Shown here one piece after another: positions 46,754 through 54,707 of a stretch of 64,000 bases of DNA; position 1 is the stretch's first letter; every line of letters begins with the position of its first letter. Origin of the DNA: Yinghuangia soli (GTDB taxonomy: Bacteria > Actinomycetota > Actinomycetes > Streptomycetales > Streptomycetaceae); the NCBI RefSeq assembly GCF_021502675.1, contig NZ_JAKFHA010000016.1:100741-164740 (forward strand). Direction: 5' to 3'. Both the position numbers and the translations under genes were made by a program. The notes beneath the pieces were generated by a model. The model was not told the origin of the DNA. It was given only the letters and a program-made list of their open reading frames with translations, and ran no database searches.

Positions 46754-48121
46754 ATGCTGCCGAGCCGCCTCCTGCCCCGAAACCTGTCCCGGACCTTCTT
46801 CGACGAGCGTCCGGGCGGCGCCGGCGGCATGTCCGGCCGAGGTACGCCGGGCCCGGAGGCGGCCGTACGGGCCGCCAAGGCACCCGCGCCGGTCGCCCCG
46901 GCAGCACCCGCGCCCACCGGCGGCAGCCGCACCCGTACCGCGTGGCTCACCGTCGCCGGCATTCTGCTCATCGCGCTCAACCTGCGCCTCGCGATCAGCA
47001 GCACCGCCGCACTCCTGGACCAGGTCCGCGGGCAGCTCGGCTTCGGCCCCGCGGTCGCCTCGCTGGTCCCGGCGCTGCCGGTCATCCTGTTCGCCTTCGC
47101 GGGCGCGTCCAGCACGCTCCTCGCCCGGCGCCTCGGCACCGAGCGCGCGCTGCTGGCCGCACTCGGCGCGCTCGCCGCGGGCATCGCCGTACGCGGCATC
47201 CCGGGCACCGGCGCGCTGCTGGCCGGCATCGTGCTGGGCTCCGCCGGACTCGCGGTCTGCAACGTCCTGCTGCCGGTGGTCGTGCGCACGCACTTCCCGA
47301 AGAAGATCGCGCTGCTCACCTCGCTCTACACGATGGCGATGTCGCTCGGCTCCGCCGCCGCGGCCGCGGTGGCCGTACCGATCGCGAACGCCTCCGGCAG
47401 CGCCTCCCTCGGCCTCGCCGCCTGGGCGATCCCGGCCGTCATCGCGTGCGTGGTGTGGGGCATGCGCAGCGACTCCTGGCGCTCCGCAGCCGCCGAGTCG
47501 GCGCACGGCTCGGTGCTCGTCGCCCGCCCGGACACCAAGGTCTCCGCGCTGCGCGTCGGCCGTACCCGCTTCGGCCTCCTCGTCACCGCGCTGTTCGCCC
47601 TCCAGGCGATGAACAGCTACGCGATCATCGGCTGGCTGCCGGGCATCCTGACCGACAGCGGCATGAGCAGCTCCGCGGCCGGCAGCACGCTCGGCGTGGT
47701 CCTGATCGTCGGCGTCCCGGCCACGTTCCTCCTCATGCCGCTGGCCGCGACGACCCGCGGCCTGCGGGTGGCCTTCGTGACGGTCGCCGGCGCACTCCTC
47801 GCCGGGTACGTCGGCCTCCTGGCCGCCCCGTCCGCGGCCCCGCTGCTGTGGGCGCTGCTGCTCGGCGCAGGGATGAGCACGTTCCCGCTGATCCTCGCCG
47901 TGATCGGCCGCAGCGGCGGCAGCCCGCAAGAGGCCGCGGCGCTCTCCACCTTCGCCCAGAGCACGGGCTATCTGGTGGCGGCGGTCGGCCCGTTCATGGT
48001 CGGCATGGTCCACTCCGCGACCGGCTCGTGGACCCTGCCGCTCGTGCTCCTGATCGGCGCCACGGTCCTGCAGTTGGCCGTGGCCCTGGCCCTGACCGCC
48101 CGCAAGTCCGGCCGCCGGTAG
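46754..48121 (+). CDS. MFS transporter, CynX/NimT-like
   Basis: A 455-residue membrane protein with a 55-residue N-terminal extension rich in Ala and Pro, then about twelve helices. LNLRLAISSTAALLDQVRGQLG and GTERALLAALGALAAGIAVRG match the cyanate/nitroimidazole-type MFS group. The ATG at 46754 has no ribosome binding site but sits six bases after a -10 element; an ATG at 46829 is an alternative start. Its regulator is the divergent GntR gene. A 13-bp hairpin follows after nine bases. The substrate is unknown, probably an organic anion. Confidence 0.82.
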   Translation: MLPSRLLPRNLSRTFFDERPGGAGGMSGRGTPGPEAAVRAAKAPAPVAPAAPAPTGGSRTRTAWLTVAGILLIALNLRLAISSTAALLDQVRGQLGFGPAVASLVPALPVILFAFAGASSTLLARRLGTERALLAALGALAAGIAVRGIPGTGALLAGIVLGSAGLAVCNVLLPVVVRTHFPKKIALLTSLYTMAMSLGSAAAAAVAVPIANASGSASLGLAAWAIPAVIACVVWGMRSDSWRSAAAESAHGSVLVARPDTKVSALRVGRTRFGLLVTALFALQAMNSYAIIGWLPGILTDSGMSSSAAGSTLGVVLIVGVPATFLLMPLAATTRGLRVAFVTVAGALLAGYVGLLAAPSAAPLLWALLLGAGMSTFPLILAVIGRSGGSPQEAAALSTFAQSTGYLVAAVGPFMVGMVHSATGSWTLPLVLLIGATVLQLAVALALTARKSGRR

Positions 48122-48130
48122 CCCTGCGTG

Positions 48131-48165
48131 GTTGTTCAGCGCTCGCCGCCGCAGCGCTGAACAAC
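48131..48165. terminator. hairpin after the MFS gene
   Basis: GTTGTTCAGCGCT and AGCGCTGAACAAC form a perfect 13-bp stem with the loop CGCCGCCGC, nine bases after the stop. No T-run follows. Confidence 0.75.
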
Positions 48166-48248
48166 CCTTGAACGCCTTCGTGTTGCCCGGGCCGTCGACC
48201 CGGTTCGAGGCTGGCTGCGATGCCGGCTCCGAGCGAAGGAAATGCCTG

Positions 48249-49430
48249 GTGGCGAGACGTACCCGAAGTGTGTTCCGTCGCGGGTTCGCGGTGGGCCTGG
48301 CCCTCGCGGCGCTGACCCTCGGCACGGCGTGCGAGAAGGACGGCGGCGACGGGGCCTCCTCGGCCGCGAACTCCGCGGAGCCGCCCGGTCCTCCGGGACC
48401 CTGGACGCGCCGGCTGGACGGCGTCGTCTCCACCGCGCCCGCGGCGGCCGAAGGCGTCCTCTACGTCACGACCTCGAAAGCGACGTACGCACTCGACGGG
48501 CCCTCGGGCGCGCAACGCTGGAAGTTCCCCCTGCAGAAGGGCGGCCACACGGCTCCGGCCATCGCCGACGGGACCGTCTACACCGGCGACGAGTACACGC
48601 TCTACGGGGTCGACGCCGCATCCGGGCAGGAGAAGTGGCGGTTCGCGCTGCCCGACAAGCCTTACCCGGTCAGGATCGGCAGCCCGTCCGTGGTCGGCGG
48701 CGTGATCTACATGTACACGGCCGCCACCAACGGCAACAACGTCCTGCGCGCCTTCGACGCCGCGACGAGAGCCGAGAAGTGGTCGTACGACACCGGGTCG
48801 CGGATCCTCGACGACGACGCTCCGACGGTCGTGGACGGCCAGGCGTACGCCATCGGAGCCGACGGAGCACACGGCACGGTCACCGCGCTCGATGCAGCGT
48901 CCGGCACCAAGAAGTGGAGCTTCTACACACGCGCTTGGCCCCGCAGCCAGCCGTACGTCGCGGCCGGGACGGTGCACGTGACCAGCGCCGACAACACCAT
49001 CCACGGCCTGTACGCGATCGATGCGCAAACCGGGCGCGCGAAGACCGAGGACAGCAGCACCGAAGCCGACTGGGTCGTCGCCGACGACACCGGCATTTAT
49101 CGGAGCGTCTACGAATCGGTCGAGGCCGTCGACGCCGCCGAGCGCATGGTGAAGTGGCGCCTGGACACTGGGCTGTTGCTCGGCGATCCTGCACTCGCCG
49201 ACGGGGCGCTGTACTTCGTCGACAACGAGAAGGACGCGGCCGAAGTAGGCGGCTTCGCCTACTTCCTGCGCGCCGTCGACACCGCCACCGGCAAGGAGAA
49301 GTGGCGCGCCCGAGTCCCCTACGGCGGCCACGCACCGGCCGTGTCCGGCGGATACGTGTACGTCGTGGGCCACGAGGCCCGCATCATCGCCATCGACGCC
49401 GCCACCGGCCAGTCCGCGCCGGCGAAGTAG
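48249..49430 (+). CDS. PQQ-binding-like beta-propeller lipoprotein
   Basis: A 393-residue exported protein. The N-terminus has an arginine-rich n-region, a hydrophobic core and LTLGTAC, a plausible lipobox. The body consists of about seven propeller blades marked by repeats of the form ALDAASGTKKWSF, GVDAASGQEKWRF and AVDTATGKEKWRA, typical of PQQ_2 domains. Few such actinobacterial proteins bind PQQ, so a structural or sensing role is more likely. The GTG at 48249 has AAGGAAA nine bases upstream. Confidence 0.85.
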   Translation: MARRTRSVFRRGFAVGLALAALTLGTACEKDGGDGASSAANSAEPPGPPGPWTRRLDGVVSTAPAAAEGVLYVTTSKATYALDGPSGAQRWKFPLQKGGHTAPAIADGTVYTGDEYTLYGVDAASGQEKWRFALPDKPYPVRIGSPSVVGGVIYMYTAATNGNNVLRAFDAATRAEKWSYDTGSRILDDDAPTVVDGQAYAIGADGAHGTVTALDAASGTKKWSFYTRAWPRSQPYVAAGTVHVTSADNTIHGLYAIDAQTGRAKTEDSSTEADWVVADDTGIYRSVYESVEAVDAAERMVKWRLDTGLLLGDPALADGALYFVDNEKDAAEVGGFAYFLRAVDTATGKEKWRARVPYGGHAPAVSGGYVYVVGHEARIIAIDAATGQSAPAK

Positions 49431-49519
49431 CCAGAGGACCGATCGGTCGGCCGGGGGCCGCACGCGGGCGACTCCGGCGGCCAAGCAGACCCGGCCCCGG
49501 GCGTTCCATCGGCATTCCT

Positions 49520-49542
49520 GGGCGGTAATCCGGATTACGCCC
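49520..49542. repeat. palindrome GTAATCCGGATTAC with flanking arms
   Basis: The 14-bp perfect palindrome at 49525-49538 is extended by GGGC and GCCC with one bulged G. It lies 89 bases after the lipoprotein stop and 14 bases before the -35 of the next gene, so it may be a terminator for one or an operator for the other. A loop-free palindrome favours an operator. Confidence 0.6.
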
Positions 49543-49555
49543 GGGGCGAAGGGTG

Positions 49556-49584
49556 TTGGCGGGCGGCCGAGTGCGGCGTAACGT
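49556..49584 (+). promoter_or_regulatory. leaderless promoter candidate
   Basis: TTGGCG at 49556-49561, 17 bases, then TAACGT at 49579-49584, with the ATG of the next gene seven bases further on. Confidence 0.6.
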
Positions 49585-49591
49585 CGATTAC

Positions 49592-50116
49592 ATGATTACA
49601 AGCGAGCAGCAGGACAAGGTCAGGGGCTGGTTCGCCGGGCGGCTGCCCGAGGGGCTGTTCACCGAGGTGGTCGAGGTCTCCGTCGACCGCGAGGAGATCA
49701 CCGTGGTCGGCCGCATCGCCGGGCCGGAGCTTCCCGAGGACGCGTCCGAGGCGACGCGCGACGGTGCGGTTGACGGCAAGATCTCCGAGTTCCGCGAGCG
49801 CACCCGCGATGCCCGCATCAAGGTCGCGCGCGAAGCCGAGCGCAAGTTCGGCCGCAAGGTCTCCTGGGGTGTGGTCTGCGACGACCGCCGCACCCTCTTC
49901 ACCCACATCGCGGCCCCGGTCATGACGCGTCTGCGCCAGCCGGAACGCCTCGTTCTCGACACTCTCATCGCGGGCGGTGTGGCCCGCAGCCGCAGTGAGG
50001 CGCTCGCGTGGTGCGTGCGTCTTGTGCAGCGCAACGCCGACGACTGGCTCACCGAACTGCGCGAATCGCTCGAACGCGTCCAGGAAGTACGCGCCTCGGG
50101 CCCTGACGTGGAGTAG
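49592..50116 (+). CDS. hypothetical protein with possible ribbon-helix-helix-like C-terminus
   Basis: A 174-residue conserved-looking protein of unknown function. The first 60 residues form an alpha/beta unit (MITSEQQDKVRGWFAGRLPE, EVVEVSVDREEITVVGRIAG). A charged helix follows (ERTRDARIKVAREAERKFGR). The C-terminal part LVLDTLIAGGVARSRSEALA resembles a ribbon-helix-helix arrangement and ends in a helix. DNA or RNA binding is possible. The ATG at 49592 has no ribosome binding site and sits seven bases after a -10 element, so it is probably leaderless. An open frame to 49553 crosses the promoter. Confidence 0.75.
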   Translation: MITSEQQDKVRGWFAGRLPEGLFTEVVEVSVDREEITVVGRIAGPELPEDASEATRDGAVDGKISEFRERTRDARIKVAREAERKFGRKVSWGVVCDDRRTLFTHIAAPVMTRLRQPERLVLDTLIAGGVARSRSEALAWCVRLVQRNADDWLTELRESLERVQEVRASGPDVE

Positions 50117-50247
50117 CCGCCGGAGAGACGTGGCGCGGCCGGCCGTGTCGGGCGGTCGGCCGCGCTGCATCGGCCGGACCGGGAGCTGTGCAACCGCCCG
50201 GTCCGGTCGCTCTTGCCATGTCGCGGGGCGGTCTATTGGATGGCGCC

Positions 50248-51483
50248 ATGACCCCCGGAAGAGACCCTGCGGACCGCTCGATCGATGCCGCAGCGGACGC
50301 CTTCGCATGGACCTGGGACGGCGTAAGCGCGGCATCCACCGCGGAGTTGGTGGCCGCCTTGGAACGCGATCCCACCGCCAGCCGGCTCGCCAACCAGGCG
50401 GCGGCGCGGCTCGTCCGGGCCCGCGAAGCGGCCGCAGCCGATGTCGCGCTGCGCGCCCTCGCGTCGCCGCGGCCGATCTGGGCGCATCACGCCGCCACGC
50501 TGCTGAGCCTGCTCGGCGACGAGCGCGCGGTGCCGCTGCTGGCCGCGTGGCTGGACGAATTCTCCCGCACGCGCCCGGAATGGCAGCTCGGTTCGGTGGT
50601 CATCGCCCTGGGGAGGTTCCGTACCCCCGAGGCGCAGACCGCGCTGATCCGGGCCGTCCAGGGATGGCCGGCCGAATCGCGCAAAGCCTGGTGGGCCGGC
50701 AACGAGAGTTCGCTGCTCGCCGAAAGCCTGCTGCGCATGGGTACGCCCGAAGTGCTGAGCACCGTCTACGAGTTGTCGCGCACCATGACCGACCCGTGGC
50801 ACAGCCGGACGTACCATCTGCTGGCCCGGTGCGGGGACGCCCGGTTCGAGGGCTTCTTCATCGAGATGCTCGCCGGCCCGGACTATTGGGCCGGGCTCGT
50901 CGGGCTGCAGCGCGTCGCGACGCCGCGCGCCGTGCCCGCGCTGACGCGCATCGTCCTCGAAAGCCCCGACCGGAAAGCCCGGTACGCCGCCACGCGCGCC
51001 CTGACCCGAACCGGCCGGTCTGCCCTGGCAGCGCACATCGAACGGCCCGGGAGCGCCGAAGCCGGCGTCGCGCAACGCGCCGCTGCCGCCTGGAGCTTGG
51101 GGGCGTACCCGCTCGACGTACCGGGGATCCGCAGCATCCGCAGGTTCCTGGGCGACGCCGATGCGGGCGTCCGGGCACGGGCCGCCGATGCTTTCGGACG
51201 TGCGCCGTCCGACGCGCTGCACCTCTACCCGTACAGCGAATTCGTCGACGCGCACGCGGACTTGCTGCGCGCCCTCGACGACCCCTGGCACCGGGTCAGG
51301 GCCCGCGCCGCGACCGCGCTCGGGCGCATAGCGTGCGCCGGCCACGCCTGGCCCGAGGAGGCCGAAGCACTGCCGGACGTCAGCCTGCACCTCGGCGCGG
51401 TGGCCGCGACCGACCCCGTCGCCTGCGTACGCGACGCAGCGGCGGCGGCAGTCCGCGCCATCGACCGCCATCAGGGCCGGTAG
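50248..51483 (+). CDS. HEAT-repeat protein
   Basis: A 411-residue soluble helical-repeat protein. Repeats such as HHAATLLSLLGDERAVPLLAA, VGLQRVATPRAVPALTRIVL, RKARYAATRALTRTGRSALA and VRARAATALGRIAC are HEAT/PBS-lyase-like. There is no phycobilin context, so it is a protein-binding scaffold. The ATG at 50248 begins MTPGRDPADRS; an ATG at 50218 is possible. It converges with a small zinc-ribbon gene after 24 bases. Its partner cannot be inferred. Confidence 0.78.
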   Translation: MTPGRDPADRSIDAAADAFAWTWDGVSAASTAELVAALERDPTASRLANQAAARLVRAREAAAADVALRALASPRPIWAHHAATLLSLLGDERAVPLLAAWLDEFSRTRPEWQLGSVVIALGRFRTPEAQTALIRAVQGWPAESRKAWWAGNESSLLAESLLRMGTPEVLSTVYELSRTMTDPWHSRTYHLLARCGDARFEGFFIEMLAGPDYWAGLVGLQRVATPRAVPALTRIVLESPDRKARYAATRALTRTGRSALAAHIERPGSAEAGVAQRAAAAWSLGAYPLDVPGIRSIRRFLGDADAGVRARAADAFGRAPSDALHLYPYSEFVDAHADLLRALDDPWHRVRARAATALGRIACAGHAWPEEAEALPDVSLHLGAVAATDPVACVRDAAAAAVRAIDRHQGR

Positions 51484-51507
51484 CCGGACTGCCGGACGGA
51501 TTCGGGC

Positions 51508-51762
51508 TCAGTGGCTCGCCTGGTCGGTCTGCCCGGTGGGCTGCTGGGGGTGCTGGGGGTGCTGGTAGGGGTAGTGCGGATCCGGGTGGACCCACGCCGG
51601 GATGTACTCGGCGCATTCGGAGTTGTGGCACGGGCCCGCGACCCATCGCGGATAGAAAACGCCCATGGTCTTGTGCTTCTTGGCAACCGTGGCCACGGGC
51701 TGTTTGCACGCGGGACACACGTGCTCGGCCTGCGGCGGCGCCTCCATCTTCTCGGTGCGCAT
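51508..51762 (-). CDS. small zinc-ribbon protein with His/Pro/Gln-rich tail
   Basis: An 84-residue protein. CPACKQPV and CHNSEC give two cysteine pairs spaced about 30 residues apart, enough for one zinc. The tail WVHPDPHYPYQHPQHPQQP is rich in His and Pro and could bind further metal. Upstream of the ATG the sequence is TACCGT then AAAGGC, so it might be leaderless, or AAAGG might serve weakly as a ribosome binding site. It lies next to terC2, another metal-linked gene. I do not recognise the family. Confidence 0.65.
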   Translation of the reverse strand: MRTEKMEAPPQAEHVCPACKQPVATVAKKHKTMGVFYPRWVAGPCHNSECAEYIPAWVHPDPHYPYQHPQHPQQPTGQTDQASH

Positions 51763-51815
51763 GCCTTTACGGTACGCCGACTATTCCGGCAAATCTCCCT
51801 GAAACGGGCACGAAT

Positions 51816-52880
51816 TCATGAACGGGAAGGCTTGTCCTCGGCGTCATCCCCGTTTTCCGCGGCGCGTTCCTCCCCGCTTTCCCCGTCGCTTTCCTTGTCG
51901 CCTTCCCTGTCGCCTTCCCCGTCGTCCTTCTCCTTCGGCGAGCGCCAGACGCTCAATGCCACGGACACCCCCAGGACCAGCACGATCACCCCCAGGCTGA
52001 CCGGCGACGGGATCTCGGGGACGCTGTCGCTGATCATCTCGTGCGAGGCCTGCAGGATCAGCTTGACCGCGATGAAGGCCAGGATCAGGGCGATTCCGGT
52101 GCTGAGGTACCGGAACTTGTCGAGCAGCCCGGCGAGCAGGAAGTACAGCGCCCGCAGGCCCAGGATCGCGAAGGCGTTGCTCGTGTAGACGATGAACGTG
52201 TCGCTGCTGACCGCCAGTACGGCCGGCACGCTGTCCACTGCGAAGACCAGGTCGGCGGCCTCGATCGCGGCGACGACCGCGAGCAGCGGCGTGGCCACCA
52301 GGCGCCCCGCCTCGCGGACGAAGAACTTGTGGCCGACGTACTCGTCCCGTACCGGGATGACCTTGCGCAGCAGCTTGACCGCGATGCTCTTGCCCGGGTC
52401 GAACGTCTCCTCCTCGCCGCGGAGGATCTTGTACGTGCTCCAGAAGAGGATCGCTGCGAACACGAACAGCACCGCGGCGAACCGGCTGACGACCGCGACG
52501 CCGAGTGCCAGGAAGATCCCGCGGAACACCAGCGCGCCCAGCACACCGAAGAAGAGCACCCGGTGCTGATAGGCGCGCGGCACCTTGAAGTAGCCGAAGA
52601 TCAGCGTGAACACGAAGAGGTTGTCGACCGACAGGCTCTTCTCCAGCAGCCACGCGGTGGTGTACTCGGTGCCCGCGTCCACCCCGACGACCACGTAGAC
52701 CAGCGCGCCGAACGCGATGGCGAGGCCGATCCACAGGCAGCTCCATGCGGTGGCCTCGCGGAAGCCGATGACGTGCTCGCTGCGGTGGGCGAGCAAGTCG
52801 ATGGTCAACGACACCAACACGGTGGCGACGAAGACCATCCACAGCCAAAACGGCACGTCGTGCACGAGGTCGGACCTCAC
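51816..52880 (-). CDS. second TerC-family membrane protein
   Basis: A 354-residue paralogue of the protein at 20.3 kb, with the same EKSLSVDNLFVFTLIF and AADLVFAVDSVPAVLA motifs and eight to nine transmembrane segments, so a related metal-transport role is expected. It ends in a 45-residue highly charged tail (EGDREGDKESDGESGEE) encoded by imperfect 12-bp repeats. The start is a GTG at 52880. I see no yybP-ykoY riboswitch in the 102 bases upstream, unlike the first copy, so control must differ. Confidence 0.88.
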   Translation of the reverse strand: MRSDLVHDVPFWLWMVFVATVLVSLTIDLLAHRSEHVIGFREATAWSCLWIGLAIAFGALVYVVVGVDAGTEYTTAWLLEKSLSVDNLFVFTLIFGYFKVPRAYQHRVLFFGVLGALVFRGIFLALGVAVVSRFAAVLFVFAAILFWSTYKILRGEEETFDPGKSIAVKLLRKVIPVRDEYVGHKFFVREAGRLVATPLLAVVAAIEAADLVFAVDSVPAVLAVSSDTFIVYTSNAFAILGLRALYFLLAGLLDKFRYLSTGIALILAFIAVKLILQASHEMISDSVPEIPSPVSLGVIVLVLGVSVALSVWRSPKEKDDGEGDREGDKESDGESGEERAAENGDDAEDKPSRS

Positions 52881-52982
52881 AGACCGGCGAGGTGGGCGTG
52901 CTGCCCCTCTTTCGAGTCTGGGACATCACGGCGCGCGTGTCGTCCGGAGCCTGCGGCCGCCCGGCACATGCGACGCCTCACG

Positions 52983-53873
52983 TCACACGGCAGGACTGCG
53001 GTCTCCCAGGTCACGCGTCCGGAGTGCGGTCACCGCTGCGGCCGGGTCCTCGGCGTAGAACCGTAAGACGCGGGCCTCGGCCGGCGCACCCAGGGCCCGG
53101 ACGTACGGCACCGGCTCGACCAGCTCGACGGTCACCGTCGTCTGCCCGCCCACCGCGAGATCGGCGACGCCGTCCGCGCCGACGGCGGCCAGCTTGCCCT
53201 CCGGGTATTTCCGGTCGAGCCGGACCGCGGCAATGCGGTCGGCCGGGATACGGATGTCCAGCAGCGCGCCGTAGCGCAGCCGCAGCGAGCCGTCCGCACC
53301 GATCACGTGCGGGCGCACGATGCACGAGGCGTGCAGCGCCAGGATGAAGTAGCAGCCCCAGATGTCGACGACGAGCAGCACGGCATGCACCGTCGGCCAC
53401 GGGATGAGGAAGGCCAGCGCCACCGTCTCGATGACCGAGGCGAACAGGAAGCCGTACATGACCATTGTCTGGCCGGGCGCGTACGGGACGGCCAGATCCC
53501 CGTCGCCCACCTGATGCGGGCCGCGGCGGGTCACCCAGCGCAGGAAGCTGGTCGAAAGGAAGAGTTCGTGCGCGGTCAGCTTGCGCACCGGGGCCGGGAC
53601 GGTGTCCGCGACGGCTGCGGTCAGCGCGGCCCTCGGCGCATGCCCGCCCGCGCCGCGGTGCCGCCGGTAGTCCGCGGACAGCACGGCAGTGGCGGCGAAC
53701 ACGATCGACAGGACGGCGAGTTCGAGGCCGAGCCGGGCCGGCCGCGGGACCGCGACGCCGCCCGCCACGCACAGCACGATGACCAGCTCCGCGGGCAGCA
53801 GCGCGACGAACGACCAGCGGATGATCCGGCGCAGGACGGTCACGGGGCACTCTGCCTTCGGCAGGACGATCAC
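52983..53873 (-). CDS. membrane protein translationally coupled to MerR regulator
   Basis: A 296-residue protein of unknown function. It has an N-terminal pair of hydrophobic segments (FVALLPAELVIVLCVAGGVAV, LAVLSIVFAATAVLSA), a central pair (YGFLFASVIETVALAFLIPW, AVLLVVDIWGCYFILALHA) and a C-terminal soluble beta-rich domain (RLRYGALLDIRIPADRI). Its GTG start overlaps the stop of the MerR gene by four bases (GTGA), so the two are coexpressed. A role as an efflux or envelope factor controlled by MerR is inference. Confidence 0.8.
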   Translation of the reverse strand: MIVLPKAECPVTVLRRIIRWSFVALLPAELVIVLCVAGGVAVPRPARLGLELAVLSIVFAATAVLSADYRRHRGAGGHAPRAALTAAVADTVPAPVRKLTAHELFLSTSFLRWVTRRGPHQVGDGDLAVPYAPGQTMVMYGFLFASVIETVALAFLIPWPTVHAVLLVVDIWGCYFILALHASCIVRPHVIGADGSLRLRYGALLDIRIPADRIAAVRLDRKYPEGKLAAVGADGVADLAVGGQTTVTVELVEPVPYVRALGAPAEARVLRFYAEDPAAAVTALRTRDLGDRSPAV

Positions 53874-54670
53874 GGCGCACTCTCCTTCAGGAGTTCGACG
53901 GCACGGCGGATGGCCGCGGCCTGGGCGGGCGCGTAGTCCGCGAAGAACGCGTCGGCGAAACCGCCTTCCTGGCCGACCGCACCGCCGATCGCGGCCGCCA
54001 TCTTGCGGGCCGCCTCGGGCGGGATGGCCGCGACGATCGCGTGCGCGGCCGGTTCGATCCGCGGGTCGCCGTCGTCGGCCGCGGCCAGCTCGTCCAGCCG
54101 CGCATAGACGTCGTACGCCCGGCGCATGGCCTCCGGGTCGGCCGTCAGGCTCTGCATGAGCGCGCCGAGCCAGCTGTCGCGCCCGGCATCCGGCGTGCCG
54201 GTCGCCAGCAGCGCCAGCAACTCCCGCTCCTTGGCCGCGATGGCCGGCTCCGGCCCGGGGCGCTGCGCCGACGCGCGGGCCATGTCCTCGAAGATCGCCG
54301 CGAGTTCGGGGGAGACCGGGGCCTCGGCGGGCAGCCGGCCGCTCCGCTCGGCCTCGTCCAGGAGCTGCCGCAGCCGGGCGCGGCGCTGCCGGATGGCGTC
54401 CTCCTGGCGGGCCAGGTCGGCGTCCAGCTCGGCGAGGATTTCCGCGAGATCGCGGCCCGCGTCGTCGGCCAGCGCGTCCTTGACCTCGTCGAGGCTCAGC
54501 CCGAGCTCGGTCAGCCGCCGGACCCGGGCCAGCTCCACGGCGTCCCGCAGGGTGTACTCGCGGTAGCCGTTGGCCTGCCGCGGCGGCTCGGGCAGCAGCC
54601 CGATGCGGTGGTAGTGCCGCACGGCCCGGGTGGTGACGCCGACGATTCCGGCGAGTTCTCCGATGCGCAT
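53870..54670 (-). CDS. MerR-family transcriptional regulator
   Basis: A 266-residue regulator. The N-terminal winged helix (MRIGELAGIVGVTTRAVRHY then GYREYTLRDAVELARVRRL) is typical of MerR, followed by a coiled-coil dimer helix around residues 75-110 and a C-terminal helical effector domain. There is no cysteine cluster for metal binding, so an organic or drug-like ligand is likelier. Its own promoter has the MerR-type 19-base spacer. TCTACT is six bases before the ATG, so the mRNA is probably leaderless. It is coupled to a membrane-protein gene downstream. Confidence 0.92.
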   Translation of the reverse strand: MRIGELAGIVGVTTRAVRHYHRIGLLPEPPRQANGYREYTLRDAVELARVRRLTELGLSLDEVKDALADDAGRDLAEILAELDADLARQEDAIRQRRARLRQLLDEAERSGRLPAEAPVSPELAAIFEDMARASAQRPGPEPAIAAKERELLALLATGTPDAGRDSWLGALMQSLTADPEAMRRAYDVYARLDELAAADDGDPRIEPAAHAIVAAIPPEAARKMAAAIGGAVGQEGGFADAFFADYAPAQAAAIRRAVELLKESAP

Positions 54671-54676
54671 GGCACC

Positions 54677-54707
54677 AGTAGAAACCTTGACGCTACGACA
54701 AGGTCAA
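54677..54707 (-). promoter_or_regulatory. MerR-type promoter with 19-bp spacer and palindromic operator
   Basis: On the minus strand TTGACC (54707-54702), a 19-base spacer and TCTACT (54682-54677). The operator CCTTG-N9-CAAGG (54703-54685) lies between the elements, as MerR regulators require for DNA-twist activation. The start codon follows after six bases. Confidence 0.82.

Noticed and set aside
51875-51935. 12-bp imperfect repeats at the 3' end of terC2 as a separate repeat element
   Set aside because: They keep the reading frame and simply encode the charged tail, so they are listed with the gene.
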